Source: Paenibacillus_AR mesotrionivorans (GTDB taxonomy: Bacteria; Bacillota; Bacilli; Paenibacillales; NBRC-103111). From it: 64,000 nt of DNA. The DNA lies in the NCBI RefSeq assembly GCF_046098205.1, contig NZ_JBJURJ010000006.1, positions 1 to 64,000 of the forward strand. The letters are read 5' to 3'. Positions 18,798 through 27,665 of the stretch are shown one piece after another (the stretch's first letter is position 1; every line of letters begins with the position of its first letter). The translations under genes were made by a program, and so were the position numbers. The notes below the pieces were generated by a model. The model did no database searches. It was not told where the DNA came from and was given only the letters and a program-made list of their open reading frames with translations.

Positions 18798-19157
18798 GGT
18801 AAGCCCCCTTTTTTTACTACTTCCCTTTCTTCATTCTCTCTCTAAACCAATCTTTGTGTTTTGAAAACTTTTCCGTTGGATTCGAAAGCCGATACTGATT
18901 TTCCTCTCTTTACCCCCGTTTGTCAAAAGCCCCAAACCGCCTCCTTAAGGCGGTTTACGGCCAATAAAGGGAATACAACCGGGAAATTCCTCCGTCCTGC
19001 GCATCCAAACGCGATCTTACGGTGTATCTTGACCTTCGCTGTCCTCTGGCGGAGTTGACCCCCGGTCCACAGGCCCAGATCTTGTCCTTCTCATTATCAC
19101 CCAGCAGCAGGGGGTTTCATCCACTGTTTTAGGAACTTGAGGGTTCCGCCGGGCATG
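18798..19157. other. 360-base intergenic region with one stem-loop
   Basis: No convincing ORF. A short perfect stem (AAACCGCC/GGCGGTTT, 18934-18956) lies in the middle and may terminate transcripts from the glycosyltransferase gene upstream, though no clear T-run follows it. The remainder shows nothing I can assign. Confidence 0.4.
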
Positions 19158-19199
19158 CGGAGGCCCTTCCGGTGCTTCCACCGGAATTAGGGCCTTTCG
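19158..19199 (-). terminator. Strong stem-loop after GT4 gene
   Basis: AGGCCCT-AATTCCGGT and ACCGGA-AGGGCCT pair around GGAAGC, and outer bases ATGCG/CGCAT extend the stem. It begins a few bases past the stop codon. It lacks a T-run, so it may stabilise the 3' end rather than terminate on its own. Confidence 0.55.
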
Positions 19200-19201
19200 C
19201 A

Positions 19202-20380
19202 TTATTTAGCCGCTGCCAGCTCATGGTTCGACAATTCGCCCAGTTCGGGCACCACTTGTCGATAACTGTCCAGCAAACGGGAGAAGATAGAATCCCAGGT
19301 TTGAAGCTCACTGTAGGCCCGCCCTGACTGGGCCATTGTGCTGCGGAGGGTGTCGTTCTCCAAAAGTGTGGCGATGGCTTCCGCAAAAGCCCCCGCGTCT
19401 CCCGGCTGGCATAGCCATCCGGTCTCCATATGTCTGACGGTATCCTGGACGCCTCCTGCAGCCGCGCCGATCACCGTTGTGCCTGATGCCATAGCCTCCA
19501 GCACCACATTCCCGAAGGTTTCCGTGGCGGAGGGAAATACGAACAGATCCGCTGCCGCATACAAGTCCGTCAGCGCCGTTCCTTCGGTAAATCCGAGGAA
19601 GTGGATGTCCGTCCGATCCATATAGGATTCGGTGAGCTCCTTGTATAAAGGTCCGTCGCCGGCAAGAATCAGCTCCGTCTGCGACTTCAGCTCCTCCGGC
19701 AGCTGGTCATATGCCTCCAGCAGCACATCGACACTTTTCTCAGGGGCCAAACGTCCTACATATAAAAGAGACAATTTGTCGGGATTTGCGCCTGCCTTAC
19801 GCAGCACCGCCTCGCGGTCCACCTCCGGATGGAAGCGGGCCACATCCACGCCGCGGCTCCACACCTCCAAATTGGAGAAGCCCCTGTCCATTAAATAATG
19901 AAGCGTGGACCGGGAAGGAACGTAAATTTTGCGGCAGGTCTGGTGGAACCAGCCCAGATACCGCCAGAGCATACCCTCCACCCATTGGATCTTGTAATAC
20001 TGCAGGTACTGGTCAAAATGAGTATGGTAGGAAGCCACTACCGGGATTTTGTGCTTCTTGGCGTAATGCAGCCCGTACAGGCCAAGATTGAACGGTGTGG
20101 CGCAATGGATAATGTCCGGCTTGAACTCCTGAAGCGTCTTTTTGATGCTGATGGGGTTAGGGATGGCCAGCTTGCACTCCGGGTACAACAGGAACGGCAC
20201 ACTGTAGAAACGTTCCACCAGCAAGCTGTTGTAGTCCGATCCGGCCTCGCCGTCGCTCTGGGGTGCAAACACACGGCAGGTCGCTCCGTGGCTCTCCAGA
20301 TAATCCACCCAGCGGCCAAGAGTCCGGGCGACTCCATTGACATCGGGCAGGAACGTATCGGTAAACAATGCCACTTTCAC
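19202..20380 (-). CDS. Family 4 glycosyltransferase
   Basis: A 392-residue GT-B fold enzyme. The N-terminal domain opens VKVALFTDTFLPDVNGVARTL, typical of GDP-mannose-type alpha-mannosyltransferases and related lipid glycosyltransferases. The C-terminal domain has LLYVGRLAPEKSVDVLLEAY and the nucleotide-sugar EX7E region PSATETFGNVVLEAMASG. The GTG at 20380 is chosen because AAAGGGGGAATATTC precedes it. A role in glycolipid or cell-envelope polymer synthesis is inferred from the family. Confidence 0.85.
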   Translation of the reverse strand: MKVALFTDTFLPDVNGVARTLGRWVDYLESHGATCRVFAPQSDGEAGSDYNSLLVERFYSVPFLLYPECKLAIPNPISIKKTLQEFKPDIIHCATPFNLGLYGLHYAKKHKIPVVASYHTHFDQYLQYYKIQWVEGMLWRYLGWFHQTCRKIYVPSRSTLHYLMDRGFSNLEVWSRGVDVARFHPEVDREAVLRKAGANPDKLSLLYVGRLAPEKSVDVLLEAYDQLPEELKSQTELILAGDGPLYKELTESYMDRTDIHFLGFTEGTALTDLYAAADLFVFPSATETFGNVVLEAMASGTTVIGAAAGGVQDTVRHMETGWLCQPGDAGAFAEAIATLLENDTLRSTMAQSGRAYSELQTWDSIFSRLLDSYRQVVPELGELSNHELAAAK

Positions 20381-20608
20381 GAATATTCCCCCTTTAGAGA
20401 TCATGCTTACATTCATTATAGACCCGGATTATTCGGATATCGTCAAACGCAAGTAAATTTTACATTTTCCGTTCTGTGCGTTGATCTGCGTTTAACATAA
20501 AAAAAGTACGATTATAAAGGTAATATACAACCTATACCCGCAATTGCCGGGGTTGAACATCTCCGCGATTGCATGAGGGCGGGATCATAAATAGAGGAGG
20601 CGGAAGCC

Positions 20609-21130
20609 ATGAGCCGTGTAGTCACCTGGCTGCAGTACAGGGAAGTCGAGATGTTCCGTTGGGTGAACAAAAGACAGCATGTTCTTACCGATTGGCTGAT
20701 GAACCGGATCACCCACATGGGAGGCGCAACTCTGACCATCCTGTTCACCCTGGGGATGTCCATATTCGGACCCAGCCCCTGGAATGAGGTGGCCATGCAG
20801 AGCTTCCTGGCCCTTACCTTAAGCCATGTTCCCGTCCATATTATGAAGAAGAAATATCCCCGGCTGCGCCCATACCTTGTCCTGCCCCATATCAATATAT
20901 GCAAAAAACCGCTGACAGACCATTCATTTCCGTCGGGACATACAACCGCCATCTTCGCCGTCATTATTCCGTTCGTGCTTGCGTCGCCTCTGCTGGGGCT
21001 GATGCTCCTGCCTCTGGCGCTGTTCGTCGCCGTATCCCGTATGTACCTGGGCCTGCATTATCCCTCAGACTGCGCGGCGGGGGCCATCATCGGCACCGTA
21101 TCCGCCATCCTGACCGGCTTCCTGATTTAA
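20609..21130 (+). CDS. PAP2 family phosphatase (undecaprenyl-diphosphatase-like)
   Basis: A 173-residue membrane phosphatase with the three PAP2 motifs in order: KKKYPRLRP, HSFPSGHT and SRMYLGLHYPSD. Size and motifs fit the BcrC/YwoA-type or phosphatidylglycerophosphatase-type enzymes that recycle lipid pyrophosphates at the membrane. GAGGAGGCGGAAGCC precedes the ATG. Confidence 0.88.
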   Translation: MSRVVTWLQYREVEMFRWVNKRQHVLTDWLMNRITHMGGATLTILFTLGMSIFGPSPWNEVAMQSFLALTLSHVPVHIMKKKYPRLRPYLVLPHINICKKPLTDHSFPSGHTTAIFAVIIPFVLASPLLGLMLLPLALFVAVSRMYLGLHYPSDCAAGAIIGTVSAILTGFLI

Positions 21131-21154
21131 CGGCTTCTTCAATATAGTACCAAG

Positions 21155-21180
21155 AGAGCGGCTTTAATAAAAGCCGCTCT
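21155..21180 (+). terminator. Stem-loop after PAP2 gene
   Basis: AGAGCGGCTTT-AATA-AAAGCCGCTCT, a perfect 11-base-pair stem 25 bases past the stop codon. No T-run follows. Confidence 0.6.
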
Positions 21181-21277
21181 GCGCTCGTTTAAGGAAAGCT
21201 TAAGATTCACCCGCCCAATCCCCGGTCCCTGCCGGAGGCTGGATGGTGGGAGGGCGGGCGCCCTTCTTTCCTTATCC

Positions 21278-21452
21278 TGCAAAAGTGCATCTATTCTGCT
21301 GGGATTCCGCCTATCCCTGTACCCCAAATGTAAACGTACATCTATTTTCCACCGAGGGGTACATTTTGCTCCCATCTGACGAAAATAACTGCACTTTTGC
21401 AGGATAGACTGTAAAAACGAAGGTTTGTCCACTAAATAGATGCACTTTTGCA
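21278..21452. repeat. ++-- repeat element, TGCAAAAGTGCATCTATT units
   Basis: Four copies of an 18-base unit. TGCAAAAGTGCATCTATT lies at 21278 and a variant TGTAAACGTACATCTATT at 21329, both plus strand. The inverted forms begin at 21384 and 21435. Same-strand copies are 51 bases apart. The element fills the convergent gap between the PAP2 and trmB genes. An inner inverted pair TGTACCCC/GGGGTACA lies near its centre. It has no coding capacity. Confidence 0.85.
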
Positions 21453-21566
21453 TTTCGGAAGAGGGGGGAGTAACGTTCCCGCCTGCCCTCCCCTTTGGGC
21501 CCCAAAAAAAGAAAATGACGGACATCGTCCGGCATTTCCGTTTCGTAGAGGTTTTGTTTTGCTCGG

Positions 21567-22277
21567 TTACTGGGGCTCCATGAGCCGTTCCACATGCTCC
21601 TCCAGAGCGAGCTTGCCCACCAGCACCTCACACCGGTAAATGGGCATACCCCGGTCCACAAACTTCAGCTCGTATTCCGTGGGCACCAGATCGTCGCGCA
21701 GCCCATCCGCATGCAGGTTCAGGGTGATGTTGCGCATCCGCAAGCCCATATCCGCGAAGGAGTTCAGCGAAAACTCGAACAGCGACATGGAATCCGTTTT
21801 GAAGTGGATCTCTCCGCGGTCATTCAAAATCAGCATGTACTTGCGCAAAAACTCATGGTGGGTCAATCTTCTCCTGGCATGGCGCTTCTTCGGCCAAGGA
21901 TCGCTGAAATTCAAATAAATCCGCTCCAGCTCCCCGGTCTCGAACATATCGAGCACATATTCCAGATTACATAAAGCCAGAGCCAGATTGGGGATGGACT
22001 CATTTTCGGACAGTCCACCATGGGCCAGCCGCGCCTTATCGGCAGCCCGCCGCAGCAGCTCGTCATACATATCCACACCGATATAATTGATATCGGGATT
22101 CCGCACGGACTGCTCACTGATAAACCGGCCCTTGCCCATGCCAAATTCAACATGGATGGGATTCGTGTTGCCAAAATACTCGGCCCACCGGCCCTTTAAA
22201 CTTTTTCCATCCAGCACAACAAGATCCGGCTGCCGCTCCAGCGACTCGCGGATCCCTTTTCTGCCACGCAAACGCAT
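21567..22277 (-). CDS. trmB: tRNA (guanine-N7-)-methyltransferase
   Basis: A 236-residue SAM-dependent enzyme forming m7G46 in tRNA. The SAM-binding glycine loop EFGMGKGRF and the TrmB signature DPWPKKRHARRRL are present, followed by the conserved C-terminal TEYELKF stretch. Full length. It stands alone on the minus strand. Confidence 0.95.
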   Translation of the reverse strand: MRLRGRKGIRESLERQPDLVVLDGKSLKGRWAEYFGNTNPIHVEFGMGKGRFISEQSVRNPDINYIGVDMYDELLRRAADKARLAHGGLSENESIPNLALALCNLEYVLDMFETGELERIYLNFSDPWPKKRHARRRLTHHEFLRKYMLILNDRGEIHFKTDSMSLFEFSLNSFADMGLRMRNITLNLHADGLRDDLVPTEYELKFVDRGMPIYRCEVLVGKLALEEHVERLMEPQ

Positions 22278-22385
22278 TCTCTTATTCCTCCAAATAGTGA
22301 CGAATAGCTTATCTTCAAGAATAGTCGATCACCATTGAAAATGCAAAGCATTAAAATCCTTCCCGGCGATTATTGCGGAGAAATG

Positions 22386-22428
22386 CAAAAAAGAGGAATC
22401 CAGCCTCATCCGGCGGATTCCTCTATCC
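22386..22428 (-). terminator. Terminator after the 68-residue hypothetical gene
   Basis: On the minus strand AGAGGAATCC...GGATTCCTCT followed by TTTTTT, 20 bases past the stop codon. Confidence 0.85.
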
Positions 22429-22447
22429 GAACACCGACATCAGTATG

Positions 22448-22654
22448 TCAGTGGGTCAGCTCCTCATAAAGCAGAGGTATATCGCTCTCTTTCATCACTT
22501 GGCTGTCCAGGGCACTTCTGACCTTGCGGCGTGCATCAGCCAGCTGGCCGGAATTCTGATTGAACCGGAAACCGGACAGGGCCATCGCTTCCTTCACTGT
22601 CAGCTCTACCGTAATCCGCTCCTCACCTTGGGGAACCAGAACATGTGTCGTCAT
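22448..22654 (-). CDS. Hypothetical protein, 68 residues
   Basis: Not recognised. It is a charged soluble protein starting MTTHVLVPQGEERITVELTV, with a predicted helix around KVRSALDSQVMKES. An AGGAGGCGC ribosome site lies just upstream of the ATG and a strong terminator lies downstream, so the frame is very probably a real single-gene unit. Function unknown. Confidence 0.7.
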   Translation of the reverse strand: MTTHVLVPQGEERITVELTVKEAMALSGFRFNQNSGQLADARRKVRSALDSQVMKESDIPLLYEELTH

Positions 22655-22915
22655 TCCTCATGCGCCTCCTTTGTAATTTCCAATTAAATATTGTAGAAAA
22701 AGGGACTTGGAGTTAAGGTTTGGGTGGCAAAAATCCTTTATTTTGCTCACTTTTAATATAACACATCGTGTTAGGTTTTTCAAGCCGAAATCCGAAATTT
22801 CCGCGATTTATTTCCAATGGCTTCTCCCTTAGAATACCCGGTATCCCGTTTACCATTCGCTTTCGGCGCCGTCATCCACTACAATAAAAAAGATGCTCAA
22901 GCAAGGAGGAATACA

Positions 22916-23881
22916 ATGAACGGCAATCAAGCTGTCCCGCCGCGTCAAACACCCCTTTTGTGGGAGGACAAGCGGTTTCATACATGGAATTTCGAAATGA
23001 GGCGCCAATTCGGCGCCAAGGTCTTCAAGGTGATGCTGGACGCCGGCTTCACCTGCCCCAACCGGGACGGCACCATTGCCACAGGAGGCTGCACCTTCTG
23101 CAGCGCGCGGGGGTCGGGAGACTTTGCAGGGAGACGCCGGGACGATCTGGTGACCCAATTCAATACGGTGCGGGACCGCCAGCATCTGAAGTGGCCCGAA
23201 GCTCAATATATCGGCTACTTCCAGGCCTACACCAATACGTATGCGCCGGTGGAGGAGCTGCGGGAGTATTATGAGGTGATTCTGGAGCAGCCGGGTGTTG
23301 TGGGCCTATCCATTGCAACCCGTCCGGACTGCCTGCCGCCGGATGTGCTGGACTATCTGGAGGAGCTGAACAGCAGGACCTATCTCTGGGTGGAAATGGG
23401 GCTGCAGACCATTCACGAAAGCACCTCTCGGCTGATTAACCGGGCCCACGACACCGACACCTACTACCATTCCTTGGAGGAGCTGCGCAAGCGGGGTATC
23501 CGCACCTGCGCCCATATCATATACGGCCTGCCCGGCGAGGACCGGGACATGATGCTGGCTACCGGCGAGGCTGTGGCCCACATGGATGTGCAGGGGGTTA
23601 AGATCCATCTATTGCATCTGCTCAAAAAAACCCCCATGGTCCGCCAGTATGAGGAAGGGCTGCTTCGTTTTCTGGAGAAGGACGAATACGTGGAGCTTGT
23701 GGTGGATACGCTGGAGCGGCTGCCGCCGGAGATGATTGTCCACCGCCTCACCGGGGATGCGCCCCGAGATCTGTTGGTCGGCCCCATGTGGAGCCTCAAA
23801 AAATGGGAGGTTCTGAACGCCTTCGACGAGGAGCTCAGACGGCGGGATACCTGGCAGGGCAAGCTTTGGACAGGAGGATAA
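22916..23881 (+). CDS. mnmL: Radical SAM enzyme MnmL (YtqA family) for tRNA wobble modification
   Basis: A 321-residue radical SAM protein of the YtqA/TIGR01212 type. The 4Fe-4S cysteines lie at 47, 59 and 62 in the unusual wide spacing (CPNRDGT...GGCTFC) typical of this family. Its neighbour six bases downstream is the methylase MnmM. In Bacillus subtilis and streptococci the YtqA protein (MnmL) converts cmnm5s2U to nm5s2U at tRNA position 34, and MnmM then methylates it. The ATG at 22916 has AAGGAGGAATACA before it. Confidence 0.88.
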   Translation: MNGNQAVPPRQTPLLWEDKRFHTWNFEMRRQFGAKVFKVMLDAGFTCPNRDGTIATGGCTFCSARGSGDFAGRRRDDLVTQFNTVRDRQHLKWPEAQYIGYFQAYTNTYAPVEELREYYEVILEQPGVVGLSIATRPDCLPPDVLDYLEELNSRTYLWVEMGLQTIHESTSRLINRAHDTDTYYHSLEELRKRGIRTCAHIIYGLPGEDRDMMLATGEAVAHMDVQGVKIHLLHLLKKTPMVRQYEEGLLRFLEKDEYVELVVDTLERLPPEMIVHRLTGDAPRDLLVGPMWSLKKWEVLNAFDEELRRRDTWQGKLWTGG

Positions 23882-23887
23882 GGAGCA

Positions 23888-24481
23888 ATGGGATTTATAT
23901 CGGTATTGAGTCTGGCCCAGGAGCTGGCCGGGCAGCGGATTGGGCCGGGCGACTGCTGTATCGACGCCACGGCGGGGAACGGGGTGGATACCCTGTTTCT
24001 GGCCAAAGCGGCAGGGTCGGGCGGGCTGGTGCACGCCTTCGATATACAGGAAACGGCCTTGGCCAGCACGGCGGCCAGGCTTTCGGGAGAGCTTTCGGAA
24101 CGGTTTACCGGGGTGAGACTGCATTTGGCCTCCCACGACCGGATGAAGGACTATGTGGAAGCGGAGCATCACGGGCGGATTTCTGCGATTATGTTTAATC
24201 TGGGTTATCTTCCGGGGGCCGAGCATACGGTCATCACCCAGCCCGGCACTACACTGGCGGCTCTGGACAGCTCCCTGGAGCTTCTGCGGCCCGGCGGGGT
24301 GCTCACGGTGGTGGTTTACTCCGGACACCCGGGCGGCGAGGAGGAAGCCGAGGCTGTGAACACCTGGGCGGAGGCACTGCCGCAGCGGGAGTTCCAGGTA
24401 ATGAGCTACCGGTTCATGAACCAGCAGAACCATCCTCCCTATCTCATCGCCGTGGAGAAGCGCCAGCCTGCCGCCAAATGA
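23888..24481 (+). CDS. mnmM: tRNA 5-aminomethyl-2-thiouridine methyltransferase MnmM (YtqB)
   Basis: A 197-residue class I SAM methyltransferase of the YtqB family. The SAM loop is DATAGNGVDTLFLAK, and the catalytic region contains MFNLGYLPGAEH and a C-terminal NQQNHPPYLIAVEK. It methylates nm5s2U to mnm5s2U at the wobble base of tRNA-Glu, Gln and Lys. It sits six bases after mnmL, so the two are translated as one unit. Confidence 0.9.
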   Translation: MGFISVLSLAQELAGQRIGPGDCCIDATAGNGVDTLFLAKAAGSGGLVHAFDIQETALASTAARLSGELSERFTGVRLHLASHDRMKDYVEAEHHGRISAIMFNLGYLPGAEHTVITQPGTTLAALDSSLELLRPGGVLTVVVYSGHPGGEEEAEAVNTWAEALPQREFQVMSYRFMNQQNHPPYLIAVEKRQPAAK

Positions 24482-24655
24482 AGGACCGCAGCTAACGGGC
24501 AGCCCCAACGCGGGCTGTGAGGGAAAACAGACGGCTCTGCAGGAACGGGCCCTGGCCGGACGACGCTGGCTTTTTAAGCGGACAGGCTTTACGGCATGGG
24601 GTCCGGTGATTACAATGGAAGAAAACCTTTTATGCGGAAAGCGGGGAACGGTATT

Positions 24656-25621
24656 ATGAAGCCTTATCCTTTGCAATTTCAACCCGAGTTCAAGGAACGG
24701 GTGTGGGGCGGCCGGAATCTGGAGCGCTTCGGTTATACAATGCCTGAGGGCAAAATCGGTGAAGCCTGGACCATCGGCGATCATGCCAATGGCACAACGA
24801 AAGTCATGAACGGCGAGCTGGCCGGAACAGGACTAGACGAGGTTCGGGAGCGCTACGGCAAGGAATTCTTCGGCAAGAAGGGTTTTTCCGAACGAACCGG
24901 CCGTTTCCCGCTGCTGATCAAGCTGCTGGACTGCGAGGATGACCTCTCTGTACAGGTGCATCCTACCGACGAATACGAGCGTCTGCCCGCAGGCGAGCTG
25001 GGCAAAACGGAAATGTGGTACGTGCTGGACGCCAAACCGGGTGCCAAGATCATCTACGGCCTGAAGGCCGGGGAAACCCGGGAATCCGTTACCGCCGCCA
25101 TCGAGGAAGGCCGGATTATGGATACCCTTCACGAGGTGCCTGTGGCCGCCGGGGATACCTTCTATATTCCGGCAGGGACCGTCCATGCCTTGTGCTCCGG
25201 AGTGCTGGTGGCCGAAATCCAGCAGAACTCCGACACCACTTACCGGCTCTACGATTACAACCGTCCGGGTCTGGACGGCAAACCCCGGGAGCTGCATGTG
25301 GAGGATTCCCTGAATGTTATCGCCTATGATAATGCCGGGGCGGCCCGGATGACCACGGATCTGCCCGAGGCCCATACCTGGCTGAACATCGCTCACTCCC
25401 CGTACTTCGTGGTGGAAAAGGGCAAGGTAGACGGCACATGGCCGCTGTCCTCCCCGGGAGACAGCTTCGCCATCCACATCATCTGCGACGGAGCCGGCAC
25501 ACTGCGCTGGGAAGACGGCGAGCTGCAGGCGAAGCCGGGCGACTGCTTCCTGATCCCCGCGTCCCTGGGGGATTATGCCTTCAGCGGCCAGCTGACCATG
25601 CTCCGCAGCCTGGTGCCTTAA
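24656..25621 (+). CDS. manA: Mannose-6-phosphate isomerase, class I
   Basis: A 321-residue type I phosphomannose isomerase interconverting fructose-6-phosphate and mannose-6-phosphate. The zinc-site stretch QVHPTDEYE and the GTVHALCSGVLVAEIQQNSDTTYRLYDY motif are intact. The start MKPYPLQFQPEFKERVWGGR is the normal family start. Its ribosome site (GGGGAACGG) is modest, and the ATG at 24632 is an alternative. It may supply mannose for the GDP-mannose-type glycosyltransferase nearby (inference). Confidence 0.92.
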   Translation: MKPYPLQFQPEFKERVWGGRNLERFGYTMPEGKIGEAWTIGDHANGTTKVMNGELAGTGLDEVRERYGKEFFGKKGFSERTGRFPLLIKLLDCEDDLSVQVHPTDEYERLPAGELGKTEMWYVLDAKPGAKIIYGLKAGETRESVTAAIEEGRIMDTLHEVPVAAGDTFYIPAGTVHALCSGVLVAEIQQNSDTTYRLYDYNRPGLDGKPRELHVEDSLNVIAYDNAGAARMTTDLPEAHTWLNIAHSPYFVVEKGKVDGTWPLSSPGDSFAIHIICDGAGTLRWEDGELQAKPGDCFLIPASLGDYAFSGQLTMLRSLVP

Positions 25622-25631
25622 GGGCGCAGCA

Positions 25632-25670
25632 AAACCCGCCTCTCTTCTACGGGAGAGGCGGGTTTTTTAG
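25632..25670. terminator. Bidirectional terminator between manA and radical SAM gene
   Basis: AAAACCCGCCTCTC, loop TTCTACGG, then GAGAGGCGGGTTTT with T and A runs on both sides. It serves two convergent genes. Confidence 0.92.
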
Positions 25671-25687
25671 TGATCATTTTATATACC

Positions 25688-27487
25688 TTATTTGCTCCCC
25701 AAACCCAAGCTGCCGCCCTTCACCACCTGCCCGAGCGGCGCTGAATAATACCGGGCCCCCGCTCCGTCGCCGCCCCCGCTGCCTTCGCCGCCGTACAGCA
25801 CCAGCAGGAGCGTCTCCTCCGGCACCAGCTCCCCACTCTCCTCGTAGACAGTGAGGTCAAACGGGAGCACCTCCACCATCGCCCACTTGTGCAGCTCCCG
25901 CTCGTTCCATTCCGTCCCGGCCAGCTCCGGGGACAACAGCCCCGGCTCCCGGGCGACCAGCCGCAGAAGCTCCGCCTGGCCGTTTTTGCCCAGGGTGAAA
26001 TCCCACCAGATCTTCCGGGGTTTGAACTTGTGGTTCAGAAAATAATCCAGCTTCATCAGCCCCAGCGCCGTCTCATAACCGGCAATTCCCCGCTCCGCAA
26101 GAAACGCCTGGAGTCGGCTGAACAGATCCTCCAGCTGATGGCCGATCCGCGACCAGCCCCGCTTCTCCCAATAGTCCCCGAACTCCTGGAAGAAGTCGAA
26201 GGCCGATGGAAACTCATGGCGGATCAGATATTCCGCCGTCCTGTCCAGCCTGTGGGCATTCCAGTATTTCTCCAGCACATCCTCCACCCGCTTAATGCGG
26301 ATTACATCGTCGAAGGACAGCACATCATTGCACAGCATCTCGTACGGCGCGTCCTCCATAAACACGTACCCGTATTTCGCAGCATCCCGGCGCAGGCCGG
26401 TCCCCCGCAGAAGCTTCAGGAAACCCAGCTGCAGCTCCTCCGGCCGCAGGGCGAACACATCGTTGAAGGTTTTGCGGAACGAGGCGTAATCCTCCCCCGG
26501 CAGCCCCGCAATCAGGTCCAGATGCTGGTCGATGGCGGCAATCTCCTTCACCTTGTTCACCGTCCGCGCCAGCTTCTCGAAATTCTGCCGCCGCTCCACC
26601 AGCCGGTTGGCCTCCTCATTGGTGGACTGGACGCCCACCTCGAAGCGGAAAAGCCCCTTCGGCGCATTCCCCGCCAGGAAATCCAGCACCTCCGGCCGCA
26701 TAATATCCGCCGTAATCTCGAACTGGAAGGTGCAGCCGCCGTGGTTTTTGATCAGATGGCCGAAGATATCCATGGCATAGTCCCGCTTGATGTTGAAGGT
26801 CCGGTCCACGAACTTCACCAGCTTAGCCCCGGAATCCACCAGGTATTCCAGATCCCGCTTGGTCCGGTCCAGATCGAAATACCGCACCCCCACCTCCGCG
26901 CTGGACAGGCAGAACTGACAGTTGAAGGGACAGCCCCGGCTGGTTTCGAAATACACCACCCGGTTGGGCAATGCAGGCACATCCTCCGCAAAACGGTGCG
27001 GTGTGGGAATCGTATCCAGCACCAGCTTCTGCCGGGGCGGGTTCACCACAAGCTTCTCCCCCTGCCGGTAAGCGGCCCCAAGCACCTCATGCCACCGCTT
27101 CTCTCCGCGGATCTCCGTCAACAGGTGGTGGAAGGTCTCCTCTCCTTCGCCCATCACGATAAAATCCGCCTGCGGAATGCGCCGGAGCCAATATTCCGTA
27201 TCATAAGAAACCTCCGGCCCACCCAGCACGATGGTCAGCCCGGGCTTCAGCTGCTTCAGCGCGGCGATAATCTTAATCGTCTCTTCAATGTTCCAAATAT
27301 AGCAGGAAAAGCCCAGCACCTCGGGGCTTTTCAGATACAGGTCGGTTACCACCTGCATCACCGGGTCCTTGATGGTGTATTCGGCAATTTCAATATCAAA
27401 CTCCCGTTGGCTGTAGGCCTTCAGATAGCGAAGAGCCAGGGAGGTGTGGATGTACTTGGCGTTCAGGGCGGCGAGAACCACCTTCAT
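25688..27487 (-). CDS. B12-binding-domain radical SAM protein (DUF4080 type)
   Basis: A 599-residue protein. The N-terminal Rossmann-like cobalamin-binding domain (about 1-135) is followed by a radical SAM core with the cluster motif CPFNCQFC near residue 192, then a C-terminal DUF4080-type domain. These enzymes occur widely in Paenibacillus and Bacillus; the reaction is not established. The ATG at 27487 follows AGAGG and gives the start MKVVLAALNAKYIHTSLALR. It is convergent with manA and divergent from cysK. Confidence 0.85.
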   Translation of the reverse strand: MKVVLAALNAKYIHTSLALRYLKAYSQREFDIEIAEYTIKDPVMQVVTDLYLKSPEVLGFSCYIWNIEETIKIIAALKQLKPGLTIVLGGPEVSYDTEYWLRRIPQADFIVMGEGEETFHHLLTEIRGEKRWHEVLGAAYRQGEKLVVNPPRQKLVLDTIPTPHRFAEDVPALPNRVVYFETSRGCPFNCQFCLSSAEVGVRYFDLDRTKRDLEYLVDSGAKLVKFVDRTFNIKRDYAMDIFGHLIKNHGGCTFQFEITADIMRPEVLDFLAGNAPKGLFRFEVGVQSTNEEANRLVERRQNFEKLARTVNKVKEIAAIDQHLDLIAGLPGEDYASFRKTFNDVFALRPEELQLGFLKLLRGTGLRRDAAKYGYVFMEDAPYEMLCNDVLSFDDVIRIKRVEDVLEKYWNAHRLDRTAEYLIRHEFPSAFDFFQEFGDYWEKRGWSRIGHQLEDLFSRLQAFLAERGIAGYETALGLMKLDYFLNHKFKPRKIWWDFTLGKNGQAELLRLVAREPGLLSPELAGTEWNERELHKWAMVEVLPFDLTVYEESGELVPEETLLLVLYGGEGSGGGDGAGARYYSAPLGQVVKGGSLGLGSK

Positions 27488-27665
27488 GGGAATCAAGCCT
27501 CTATTCGTATAAGATGCTTCTATCATACATAGAGACTGCCACCAAAAGCAAAGTCCGTCCTACTAAACACCCCCGGACTTTTCACCCGATTGACAGAAAC
27601 CCTCAAAAAAAGTAAAATAAACACAGTAAACTAATCGGATTTATAATAGAATGCAGGAGGTCGCT

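Noticed and set aside
18861..19202. Small frames between the two glycosyltransferase genes
   Set aside because: No ribosome sites, overlapping opposite frames and a strong hairpin indicate noncoding sequence.
21278..21452. CRISPR-like array
   Set aside because: The regular 50-base spacing recalls CRISPR, but half the units are inverted, there are only four, no cas genes are near and the same plan recurs with other sequences.
25889..27532. Long plus-strand open frame opposite the B12 radical SAM gene
   Set aside because: Antisense shadow of a clear gene; composition (Gln/Leu/Pro/His) is typical of shadow frames.
27527..27665. T-box or S-box riboswitch upstream of cysK
   Set aside because: The leader is short and shows no terminator/antiterminator or T-box motif.
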